Shown here one piece after another: positions 45,621 through 56,320 of a stretch of 64,000 nt of DNA. Origin of the DNA: Plazaster borealis. Taxonomy: Eukaryota; Echinodermata; Asteroidea; Forcipulatida; Labidiasteridae. The translations under genes were made by a program, and so were the position numbers. The DNA lies in the NCBI GenBank assembly GCA_021014325.1, contig CM037469.1:17383701-17447700 (forward strand). The letters are read 5' to 3'. How positions within the stretch are numbered: position 1 is the first letter of the stretch; each line of letters begins with the position of its first letter. The notes under the pieces were generated by a model, which had not been told where the DNA came from, made no database searches, and saw only the letters and a list, made by a program, of their open reading frames with translations.

Positions 45621-46083
45621 TCTTGACTTTGTATTGTCAAGAACAAAATGAATATTTCGCTTCTCGAATTGACCATAAATTCTCTTTCCGAAACACCAAC
45701 TCTCTTGGTTGAAAACAACCTCGTTCATACATACGGTATCAGACTATTACCTTTAAAGTGCTAAATTCTAACGGAAATACGTCTAGGTGTGAGACTATTC
45801 CTACCGAAACCCTGAGTACGGTCCATGACCATTGTAATTTCAAAGTTAATTTTAGCAATTTCAGACTCCTTTTCGGACTTCAATTTTTGTTTTACTTTGT
45901 TAAAATTTGAATCAAAGCACGTTTTGGAAAGTTTGAATAACTTGTGGCCAAATTTAAGAATCCAAATTGTAGATTTAGAAAGGCAAGATAGGAACTGTGC
46001 ACAGAATTCTGCAGAAGTTCACGCATGCGCAGTGTGCCCGTGCATCCAATAAACACAGTGGTACAAGTCGAAAGGGAGTCGAA
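45621..46083. promoter_or_regulatory. Divergent (bidirectional) promoter of NDUFA1 and DCUN1D
   Basis: 463 bp separate the two start codons. No TATA box is evident. It includes an NRF-1-like palindromic motif near 46020 and no repeats, unlike the flanking introns. Shared control is inferred from the arrangement. Confidence 0.65.
46021..46032. promoter_or_regulatory. NRF-1-like site
   Basis: 'acgcatgcgcag' is close to the NRF-1 consensus YGCGCAYGCGCR, with the right half exact. NRF-1 commonly drives nuclear genes for mitochondrial respiration, which suits NDUFA1. Confidence 0.55.
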
Positions 46084-49000
46084 ATGGTAAGTACTTCCTT
46101 CGGGTATTTTCAGATTTACGCACTTTGTACGAAATCAACAGTCTTTATTTTGCGGTCATATGAACTAGTTCTAACTCATCATTAATTCTTGTTTCTCCAG
46201 CATAAGTTGAAGTCGTCACAGAGGGACAAGGTCCGTCAGTTTATTGCCTTCACCAACACGGGCGAAAAGACCGCAATATACTGCCTGTCCCAGCACGACT
46301 GGAGGTTAGAGGTTGCATCGGATAGTTATTTTGCACACCCGGATTTTTATTACAGGGAACCTAAACCAGCCGTCGACAAGAAGTCATTAGAAAAACTATA
46401 CAACAGATATAAAGGTGACAATCTAATTATTTTAGTAGAAAAAATTGCATGTATTGTAGCATGTCGTTTCCGAGTTTGTTTCAAAACTTAAAATAAAAAG
46501 CACAATCAAACTCATCAGTCAGGTAGGGACAGGGCTCAAGTCAAGTCAATTTCATCATGGCAGTGCTTACCGTGTAATTCTGCACTTACGCCCTGCCACG
46601 GCCCATAGAAGTACGCGCTTTACAGGGCGCTGTAGGTAAACGCAGAATATTTGCTTTTGTTTTGAAGTAGCACCATGAAATTGGGCCCCGAGGCACTTGG
46701 CCAAGTCACTGGAGTGTGGGTTCAAGTTCCGGTCGTGACACTTGTCCTTGAACAAGACACTATTATTAATTGCTTCACAGTGCATTATATCCTTTCTCAT
46801 ATAAATGATGGCCACACTGAGAAAGGACGAAAGAAATGAAAAGTACATTATTTTGGATTTGTATAACAATCCCAATCGTAATAAATTATTTGTTGTAAAT
46901 TATTTTTTTACCCAACATTACCTACCAAGTTAAGTAACTGTCCCCCAAACAAACTGGGTCTGTCCCCAAGGTCCTAACGAGGTTAAAGATGTCAAATTCG
47001 ATGGCCACTTTTGAGTGGCCAGTTATTTGGGCTGATTATAAAGTGTGGGGATTAACTTTTATCCGTTCTATCGGTAGATAACCATGATGAAGATAAGGTA
47101 CTCGCTGACGGAGTGGCCAAGTTTTGCGACGATTTGATGCTCGACCCAACGAGCAGAACAGTGCTTGTCATAGCTTGGAAGTTCAAGGCTGCAACACAAT
47201 GTGAATTTACCAAGAAGGAATTTACCGATGGAATGACGGATTTAGGGTGAGCCCTTAGTGAGCGTTTAGTTTTGTTTTTTTGACCTTCTTATTTTAGCTA
47301 GCCCCAGGATTTGGCAGAGGGTTGATGAGTCAGGGTCACTGAACTCAAGAGCCACTTCAACTATACAGGCGAAAAGTTTCAGGCAATCTTCAAGAAGTTC
47401 AATTATTCACGATTCATTTTTTTTCATTATTTTCTTGGGAATAGTATATAGTGAGACAGTGTTAGAAACATGTTCTTTGTTGTGCAACCGAAGTGTTCAT
47501 TTTGCATGCAGTGCAGTTGTTTGCCTGTGAAAAGTGCCCTTTGTGGGAAGGCTCTCTCACAATTCAGGCATAAATTAACCGTTGACTATCCCAAATCCTT
47601 TCATATCCTCTTTGCCACTATGAAGAATTCCAGAATGGGGCCAGTACAGTAGGCCCAGATAACAATTGCTCATCGATTGGGTCAGGCATTCCAATCTTAT
47701 CCAAGTCCAAACATCTTGGTGTGGAATGACCTAGAAGAGGAGGATATTGGAGGATTGAGGTCACCTGTAGACAAAAATGCTTAGGGTATACGGGTTATTG
47801 ATAGAAAACAATAACCCTTGGATCTGTTCCTAAGTCCCAACCCCGTTTTTTTCATCAACAGATGCGATTCAATTGATAAACTTAAGACGAAGCTTCCAAC
47901 CTTGGAGAACGAGCTCAGAGATCCAGCAAAGTTTAAAGATTTTTACCAGTTTACATTCAATTTTGCTAAGAACCCTGGACAAAAGAGTCTTGGTAAGTTT
48001 TGTGACTCGGACTCAAAGTCGATAGTGAGAACTCAGACTCGGACTTGAAGATTGAGGACTTTCGTACAACTCTAGTATACTCCCATGTAGATTAAATCAA
48101 ACACTTGGCCAACCTATTTTGGCCTACATGTATTTTTTAATATTTGTCTGTGCTAAGCGAACTGAAGTATGTATCTTAACCCTCCTACTGTCTGACCATT
48201 CAATATCATCCACTGTGGTTTTGAATGATAGATATACTTTGCCACCCTGCAGTATGATATCATGTGGTGAATGCATCTACTAGTGCACACATGTACACAG
48301 TTAGTTCAGTTCATAGTTGTGCCACCCTACACAACCCATGCAGTTGAATGGTTTCAAATGGTTGGTCAACTCACTGGAAAATGTTACCCAGAGTAGGTGA
48401 ATGAAATTTAGACCATCGACCTATTATTCCTGTTCATATTTTGTAAGTTTTGATTCACTTTGATTGTGATTTATTGTTTTCGTCCACCATACCCTATAAC
48501 CAGATCTAGATATGGCCATAGCATATTGGAACATAGTACTCAACGGGAGGTTTCAATTCTTGGAACTCTGGTGCAAATTTCTCACGGTGAGTAACACGAT
48601 CAGAGACATGTTAAAGGCATCGTACACGTTTGGAAATTGTCAAAGACCAGTGTTCTCATTCGGTGTATCCCAACATATGCATAAAATAACAAGCCTGTGA
48701 AAATTTGGGCTCAATTGGTCATCGAAGTTGCAAGAAAATGAGGAAAGAAAAAACACCCTTGTTGTACAAATTTGTGTGCTTTCAGATCTAGGAATAAAAA
48801 CTTCTTGCAAGGACTTTTTATTATTTTAGTGAGAAATTACCTCTTTCTCAAAAACTACATTACTTCAGAGGGAGTCGTTTCTCACAATGTTTTATACTAT
48901 CAACAGCTCTCTGTTGCTCGTTACCAAGTCAGTTTTTATGCTAATATATATTTTGAGTAATTACCAAACGTGTACGATACCTTTAAAATCTTTGTGGCAC

Positions 49001-51422
49001 AATTATGATGACTTTATGGGTGCATTCGATTAGCTTCCCCGGGACCACCCAGGTCTCCCCCGTAGAGTTCTAGTTGACCGGACCCAAGCTCTGGTGTTGT
49101 CTGCAGCAGAGTGTGGGTTTGAATCCTGGTCATGACACTTGTGCTCTTGAGCAAGGCACTTAACCATAATTGCTTCGTAAAAAGTTGGGAAGGTAGTGCA
49201 TTCTGCTCTACCAGCCAGGCTCCTAGTGGATGATACCCATGTCTACATCCTTACGGACTGTAAAGGGGGTAACCCTGTTTCAGCCTCAGGAGTAGATGGC
49301 AACTTGCCCCTGGTGACAGTTGATTTGGGTCGATAGCCCAAATCAATTAAGTGTAGCCCTCACCTTGATGTTGCCGTCCGGCCTTGTGATGTTAGGCAAT
49401 ATCTCATCGAAAAAAACAACCCCAAAACAGGCCCGATATGTGGCAGAGTGAGTCCCAACTGTTAGAACACCTGAGGACCAGGACAAAATTAACTCCAAGT
49501 GGTCTGACTGGCTAGTTCGGTGTTGAAAAGCATCCCTATTTAAAATGAAATATGGACCAGTGAAAAATCTTACAGATTACTGAAACTTACTGGTACCGCT
49601 GGCCAGTCACTGAAAAAGTTGAGGGCAAACCCTGGAGGAAAAGTAACTAATATATTATATTTTTTATTTTGTTACAATTTCTTTTGACAGGAACACCACA
49701 AGAAATCAATACCTCGGGATACATGGAACCTCTTGCTAGATTTTAGTAATATGATTTCAGATGATATGAGCAATTATGACGAGGAAGGTAAGACGTGTCA
49801 GAAACAGACATGATATTCTTCATATTTTAATCAAATTTCTGATTTTGTTGTCGTTGCGCTAAGCAAATCAGTAAGATTATAAGAAAATATCCACTGGGCC
49901 TTATTTCACAGAGCTGCTTAATGCTTAAGGAGAAAATAATTGCTTAACAATTTTCAAAACTGAGAAGGACACCAGTCACAGATGGTACATGCGAAATGGT
50001 AATTTGGCTGGTAACCTTAATCTGGTAAGCATTATTTTGTTGTTGCTTAGCTACTTTTTGTGCTTGAGCAGCTCTATGAAATAAGGCCATGGTGGGAGTT
50101 AATTGGCCCAAGGCTAAAATTAGTAGACTTGGGCCGACAGAGCTGCTTAAGCAGACAATTTTCTGCTAAGCAGAAGTTAGCAGTTTACCAGTCAAAGATG
50201 TTGCATATGACATGGTATTTTAGCTGGTAACCTTCTGGTAAGCGTAAATTTGTTGTGCTTGGCTACTTTTTTTCTGCTTAAGCAGCTCAATGAAGTTGGG
50301 CCCAGCTGGTTAGACTCTTGGGTGAAGCAATCTGAATAGCCTTTTGGGGGAAGTCCCTTTTTATTCAGAAACTTGGTTGTAATGTAATGCAGCAAATATC
50401 CTGAGATGATACAAACAAGATCATTGTTTGCCTGAAATGAAGGTCAGATCTGAAATGAGTCACTAGCTATCGGGAAAAGCCAACAAGAACACAAAAAATG
50501 TTGTGCTACATTTTGGGCTACAAAAGCAAACAAATTTGAGAATATAGTTCCATAGATTATCAATAGACTGTGCAAGTCTTGCGCATATTCCAACTTCCGG
50601 GACCATTGTGGTCCCAACAATATGGAGTTTTACGTGGGCGGGATTTTGTTTTGTCAATTATTTTAGTTTAACATAGTTTATGGCCATGAAAATTATATAT
50701 GTTGTTAGGAATGTAATACTAAGTGATAAACAATATGAAAGTAAAACCAATTCAACAAAATAACGAAGAAAACCCAAGAATAAGAGTTGACCTCCGTTTC
50801 CGGTTACTTGTAAAACATTAAGAATGCTGCCCAACTGACGGTCATGTTGTCATTTAACCCATGTAATAGACGCACACATTCGGGCGTGGCTGGCAAATGG
50901 GGTTTCTAACAATAAGCATCCTCGTCCCAATTGAAAATTTTGTTTCGATGTTAATTTGAACAAATTATTTGTACTATAAAACAAATTGAAAATTTATTTA
51001 TAACAACTTGCTATGGGTTTTTTTTATTTTCAAGAATTTTGTATAGATATGGTTTAAAAAGAAGATTTGATTTCACAGACTTGCACAGTCTATTGCAGAA
51101 ATAAGACCCTATATTCTGACTGAAGTAGTTCATACAGGTTGAATTCAGTTAATTTATCTTCGATCAGTTTGAAGACAGACAAAGATCACAAAGCCATTAT
51201 TCTACCTGTGCAGGCCAAACCTTTGCAACACAGGCATGTGATCATTATGCAATATGCAAATTAGTACTACAATGTGACTGCTGTGCATAATGATAAAACG
51301 ATTTTTGCTAATTTGTATCTCTCTTTTTAATTTGTTTCGTTAAAGGAGCGTGGCCAGTGTTAATAGATGACTTTGTAGAATTTGCAAGATCCACATCACA
51401 AAACAGAAGTTCAAGAGTCTGA
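46084..51422 (+). CDS. DCUN1D1: DCN1-like protein (DCUN1D1/2 type), seven exons
   Basis: Exons: 46084-46086 (only the ATG), 46201-46414, 47078-47246, 47862-47992, 48504-48586, 49691-49787, 51346-51422 (stop 51420-51422). GT-AG junctions and phases agree; 257 residues (human DCUN1D1 259). The N-terminal [19 protein letters not shown] begins a UBA-like domain. The PONY/DCUN1 domain follows: [71 protein letters not shown], and [18 protein letters not shown], which carries the acidic cullin-binding patch residues. The family helps E2 enzymes and RBX1 attach NEDD8 to cullins. Lack of the long N-terminal extension argues against DCUN1D3-5. The symbol is by similarity; a single DCUN1D1/2 ancestor is likely in invertebrates. 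Confidence 0.95.
46562..46770. mobile_element. Family H fragment followed by SINE family 2 head
   Basis: 46565-46690 carries 'ttctgcacttacgccctg' and ends 'agcaccatgaaattgggccc', a degraded family H copy. It is followed at 46690-46770 by 'gagtgtgggttcaagttccg' and 'gtgacacttgtccttgaac', a SINE family 2 head. DCUN1D intron 2. Confidence 0.5.
48175..48300 (-). repeat. Single inverted copy of repeat F
   Basis: 'aaccctcctactgtctgacc', 'attcaatatcatccactgtg' and 'gatatcatgtggtgaatgca' are the reverse complement of the unit at 19880-20400. DCUN1D intron 4. Confidence 0.75.
48611..48986. mobile_element. Family A inverted-repeat element, copy 3
   Basis: Left 'ttaaaggcatcgtacacgtt', right 'aacgtgtacgatacctttaa'. 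The central palindrome has decayed on one arm (ggactttttatt). It begins 24 bases after DCUN1D exon 5. Confidence 0.83.
49019..49410 (+). mobile_element. Composite of element end, SINE family 2 head and repeat G copy 4
   Basis: 49019-49060 matches the ends of the 16456-16900 element; 49075-49165 holds 'gcagagtgtgggtttgaatc' and 'gacacttgtgctcttgagca'; 49180-49410 is family G (gttgggaaggtagtgcattc to gatgttaggcaatatctc). DCUN1D intron 5. Confidence 0.6.
49905..50303. repeat. 'gagctgcttaagcaga' repeats, two adjacent copies
   Basis: 49910-50095 runs from 'ttatttcacagagctgctta' to 'agctctatgaaataaggcc', and 50130-50303 from 'ttgggccgacagagctgctt' to 'agctcaatgaagttgggccc'. Each has inverted ends, like 51706-51890. 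DCUN1D intron 6. Confidence 0.65.
50561..51095. mobile_element. 535-bp MITE with 18-bp terminal inverted repeats
   Basis: Ends 'caatagactgtgcaagtc' and 'gacttgcacagtctattg' are exact reverse complements. No ORF of transposase type inside. Related short elements: 24050-24180 and 59795-59937. DCUN1D intron 6. Confidence 0.85.
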
Positions 51423-52041
51423 CGGAAGGCCCCCTCCCCCATCGTCGCTACCACTGTTCCCATAGCAACCGCCCGCCAACCTCCCTCACCACTATGTAAA
51501 TATATGCATATTATACTCCATAACTCCTTATGGTTCTAACCTCAGTATAGAAATTCATAGCTTCCATGATTGCTCTGGGGGTTGGGAGCGGGGGATCATT
51601 GGGGGAGTGGCTTAAATGGACTTAGGGGGGAGGAGGATTCGGACGATATGTACACCCTCTTCTTTTTTATGTTAGTGTTACAAATTTTACATCTTTAGTA
51701 AACTGACTGGGCCCAATTTTCTAGAGCTGCTTAAGCAGAAATTATTGCTCAAAAGTTTTCTGCTAAGCAAAAATAAACAGGATACTAGTCACATGGTATT
51801 TTGGCTGGTAACCTTATTCCGGTCAGCATAATTTTATTGTGATTAGCTACTTTTTGTGTTTGAACAGCTCTCTGAAATTGGGGCCATCAAATGGCATCAT
51901 GTGTATCTTCTTCTAATAGACTGATCTTTTAAGCTCCTCCCCCCCCCAAATGCATCAACCTTGGTCTACGCATCAACCATCCACAATTGCGCACCTACCA
52001 GACAAAGGTCTGACATGTTAAAATCTCATGGCTAAATGTTC
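51423..52041 (+). other. DCUN1D 3' flank / probable 3' UTR
   Basis: Follows the stop. 51706-51890 is an inverted-end repeat ('gggcccaattttctagagct' to 'agctctctgaaattggggcc'). Nothing else recognised. Confidence 0.5.
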
Positions 52042-52429
52042 TTTAAAGGGAAAGTATACCTTTGGTTTTTGGAACCGTTTGCTTGTTTTAATCCTATATA
52101 TAAATGTAGATATACAATAAAACTAACCTGTGAAAAATTTCATATCAAAAGGTGGTCATGTTTTTTGAGATATTGCCGAAAATTTGGAGCCATTATGTCC
52201 ACGCAGGAAGAATGATCCGTAATTGGAATACACAATCTGAGAAATGTATCTGACAGTAATGTTTGTCAGATTCAAATTTTGGGGGATAAAAACCGAAATC
52301 TTTTTCCATAACCACATTACTTAGAAGTGAAATGATTCTCAAAATCGAAAGCTGCTGTACTTCTAACCAAGTAGGTTTTTATTGCCACTAATTTTAAGAG
52401 TGTTTACCAAACGTATACTTTCCCTTTAA
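52042..52429. mobile_element. Family B inverted-repeat element, copy 5
   Basis: Left 'tttaaagggaaagtatacct', right 'acgtatactttccctttaac'. More diverged than the other copies, and its two ends have co-evolved (gggaaagtata / tatactttccc). Confidence 0.75.
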
Positions 52430-54815
52430 CATGCTGTCTTCATAAGGATTTGCATTAGTGTGATGCTTGGTGCGCTGACTTGATGATTGAGAGACAGAGA
52501 CGCATGTGGTCATAGTGGGCGGGCTGTCAGTCATAGTGGGTGGGGCTACCAGTCATAGTGGGCGGGGCTATCAGTCTGTTGTGTCACAAGATTTGACCCA
52601 TCAGATGTCATTTTTTTCAGGCAGATCGATCAATTCTTTATTTTCTCCACTAATAAAACATCCAGATGTTTACAACCAAACGTCCAAATTCACTTTCATA
52701 AACAAAAAAACATCAGGTGTTTTGTCTGTCTAAGATCCGGGTGGTCATGTGATAGGCTGTACACCCCGTGAATGGCTATCATTTATGAATAACAAATTGC
52801 CAGTAATCAAACATTTTACTGGTGAAACTGCCATCAATAATTTTAATTCAACAAAGATTGATCCGGTCGTTTATACCATCAGACATATTATTATGAATTT
52901 TATAAAACTGTCCTATTTAAAATGTCCATATTTGAATTCAACCTCCTCCTCCCTCATCCTCCCCTCCTATCCCCCCCTCCCAGCCACCCTTTTCTTGAGA
53001 TCTTGAATTTTGTTTCTGATATTTATAATTTTTAATGTAATTATTTAATGATAGAGTTCTTTCTCCTATTCGGAAATGCTGTCAACGGTCTGTTTTGAAA
53101 AAAGCTGTTTGCAAACTAGAATCACTGGTTATGAAGCCGCGTCCGAATCCAGCAACTTTGGCTGCGGCTATCGCCATAGCGTTTCTAGCCATAGCCACTT
53201 CCAAAGCCGTGCTGCTAAGGACATGCTATACTTCAATGCATGATCACGCGGTGACTCAGCCAGAGCCGTAGCCGAAGCTGTAGCCGCCAATTCGGACACG
53301 GCCTAATACCTGTTAAGACTAGTACCCTGACTTCTCAGCATGATTACAGTAGGGGGATTGCTTGTGAAAATAATAAAATACTAGACTTTTACTAGTCAGT
53401 GCTTAGTAGGGGTTTTTTTATCTGCTGTTTCAACACTGTGTAAGGGGAAAGACAAACTAAAAAAGGTGGTTACCTTTAGATTAGAAACCTAACTTTCATT
53501 TGGATTCTGAAGATTTTTTATGGAGAAGCTGTCGGTTTCTTAAAACTTCCTATTTCGAGTGACAAACATGCTAAATATATTTGGGAGAAAAGTTTGATTA
53601 ACGTTTTTGATTCTCTTGGGCCATTTCCAAAGAGCTGCTTTACGCAAACTTTTGCTTAGCGCGGACGAAGTATGCTCAGTAGAAACAGGTTGCCAGACAA
53701 TATTCAATGTAATGTACATTGTGTGACCGGTAGTCTGCTATTAATTTATTTGCTTAGTGGATAAACTTGCTAGGCGATATTTTCGTCTGTGGAGCTCTGT
53801 GATAATGGGCCGTGATCTTGTGTCAAATACATTAGAAATGTATTCAGAAGTCATTTGTATTCGACAAGCGTTGAAATAATTGATAAGACCTTTGATACGG
53901 AACAATCCTTATACTCTAAAACCGTTCTCCATTTTATTGTGGGGAGAAAATTCTCTCACTAGAAAAAATCCCCCAAATGGAGTGAGTAAATTTTCAAGTT
54001 GTAATTTCTGGATACCTCCTTGTGTGTATGGGTATGTTACAGAAACATGCAATCATGTAAATAATTCTTTATAGTGTAACGGGGATCGATACCGATGGTG
54101 GTATTTTTACTGTAATATTCATGTAATGATATGTAACCAGTATGTTGGGTGTACTAGTCAAAACGTCAGGAGGGATTGCATGTTGATTGCACGTTGTCCG
54201 TTTATGCTGGCTTCTACATGATGTTACATGGTTTTAATTTTAATTTATTTTTTTTATGGCTTGGGCTTTCTCTATTCATCAGTTTGGACTTCAGTTCTCG
54301 GCCATTAATTTTAAACTTTATACTACGCGTATAATGTTTCCGAATAGCTGGTGAGGCCCAAGCCACAGAGAAAGGTTAAGATGGGAAAACAAAATAATAC
54401 AAAAATCCCCTGATTTGCGCAAGTGCATACCAGTGTTAAAAACAGTGCAAAGCCAGAAATCCATGCGTTGTGCATAATGCATAGCGGATAACGCAGTGTG
54501 CAAAACGGAAACATGGAATTATGTGCATTGCTTGGCTTGTATTTTCAGTTTTCGCATTGTGCACTACACAGTACGCACAATGCATGACAGATGCATGGAT
54601 TTCTGGCCTAAACTATTATTATTGTCGGTTGTACCAAAGAAAGCTGTGTGTTAAAGCACTCTTTCCTATTTGGTTATTCTTCTTCTTATAAGAAGCTATG
54701 TTAAATAGGAGACTGGAGACTTTGGATCTCTAGGTGGCAGCAGATATATTGGGTTATATACCACTGTTTACGAATTTCTGAGTATATGCACTTTTGCAAG
54801 AATTATGGATACACC
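52430..54815. other. Intergenic, short tandem run only
   Basis: 52507-52570 has three copies of 'gtcatagtgggcggg(gct)'. 53150-53305 resembles the block at 31180-31265 ('cgatccggctctggcccc', 'attcggccacagcc'). No gene seen. Confidence 0.4.
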
Positions 54816-55047
54816 AGGGCCCAATTTCATGGCTCGGTTTACCGCCAAATTCTGCGCTTGCGATCACCATTTTTAGCCAGCTGTGTAAGCAAAGAATGCC
54901 TAGTAACGTAGACTACGCACGCACTTAAGCAGAAATTCCCTGCTAACCTATGAAATACGCTTGACGTAAGTGCGGAATTCCCTGCTTCCGTAAGTGCCGG
55001 TTCTTTGCTTACGGTATTAAGGCAGAGCCATGAAATTGGGCCCGGGT
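54816..55047. mobile_element. Family H MITE-like element, copy 2
   Basis: Left 'gggcccaatttcatggctcg', right 'agagccatgaaattgggccc'. Nearly the same as 8358-8612. Confidence 0.75.
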
Positions 55048-55204
55048 AGGTCTGATGCCACCTAGGGTCTCCCATTGTCAACCACAAGGCATACTTTGCT
55101 TTAGCCTACAAGTGTTGTACATGATTTGCAATACAGAGAGATGTGCACATGTGCTTCTGTTTCGGGTTTTAAGAAACTGTTACGTAAAAAGAAGTTCTAA
55201 ACCA

Positions 55205-55350
55205 CAAGGGAAACCGACAGGGTAATTACAAACAAATTTTGGGTGAACAAAAACAAATCAAATAGAGCAGGATTTGAACCTGCGACTTATGGATTTAAGT
55301 GCCAGTGCTTTACCAACTGAGCTAGATTAGCCCTATGTTGGCGGTCTCCC
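55205..55350 (-). mobile_element. tRNA-derived SINE, family 1 (inverted)
   Basis: + strand 'gagcaggatttgaacctgcg' and 'ctttaccaactgagctagat' give, on the minus strand, an A-box 'tagctcagttggtaaagc' and B-box 'gcaggttcaaatcctgctc'. Ends 'tgttggcggtctcccta'. Confidence 0.75.
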
Positions 55351-55739
55351 TATTTTTTTTTGGGGGGGGGTGCCCCCTGAACAAAGATTTTTTTTAAAGA
55401 AGAAGATAAACCACGCTTTTTACTGAATACCTTGTAGATGAAAATGAAGTAATTTCTGAATGCATTTCTTTAGTTTGGCACTCTTAGAAGATTCTTATTC
55501 ACACTTCCATATTTCTGTCTTTTTTTTTTAAACCAGTGTTTGTTTTAATTGTTAACTTGGGGGTGCAACATCACGGGTGTACTTGAAAGCATCATTCAGA
55601 GAGTACCAGAGATTCAAATTTAATAATAATAATAATAAAGTTTTCAATATTGTACAGATTGACTTGTGGTTAAACCTAGCTTTATTTCTTTTTTTAAAGT
55701 GTGTGTAAGTTATTACTTTTCGTAAATTTTCCCTTAGGA
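55351..55739. other. Intergenic, nothing recognised
   Basis: Low-complexity T and G runs at 55350-55370 and an (AAT)n tract at 55622-55639; no gene. Confidence 0.4.
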
Positions 55740-56320
55740 CAAACCTATCTTGGTGTTTTGGTTGGTTCTGTTGGGGTTGAGGATGGGATTTGGGTTTGGG
55801 TAAGGCGCAGGGTTTTGATCGGCTTCATATTTTTCGCAGGCATGATATTTGGTCCTTGGGAAAAAAGTAGGACAATTTCATTGATAACAAGGGCTGAAAT
55901 GCATGTACATATGGTGTAGGCTTTGGAAGACTTTTCAGGCTTTTTAATCACAAAATTTCTGATTTTTTTCCCCCAAGGGCAACTTTTTTTTTCTTCTTCG
56001 GAAATCAGACTAAGTAGGAAGAATATCATATCTGGTTTAGGTTGGGGATGGTGTTTTGATTGAGGTTCGGGATTAAGATTGTGGTTTGTGACGGTGTTTG
56101 GGTTGGGTTTGGGGTTAAGGTTTGGGTTGGGGATGGCGTTTTGATTGGTATTCGGGATTGAGGTTTGGTTTTGTGACAGTGTTTGGGTTGGGTATGGGTT
56201 GGGATTGGGGTTTGGGTTGGTGTTAGGGATTTGGGGCCGGGGTTTAATAAGATTAAGGTATGTGTTTGAGCTCGGGGTTTAGGTAAGGGATTGGTGTTGG
56301 AGTAAGGGTTAGGCTATACC
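55740..56320 (+). repeat. G/T-rich degenerate tandem repeat
   Basis: Rich in 'ggtttgggttgggg'-type motifs. At 56037-56200 two units of about 85 bp share 'ggttggggatggtgttttga', 'ttcgggatt' and 'gtgtttgggttggg'. Many G runs of two to four could form G-quadruplexes. Confidence 0.7.
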
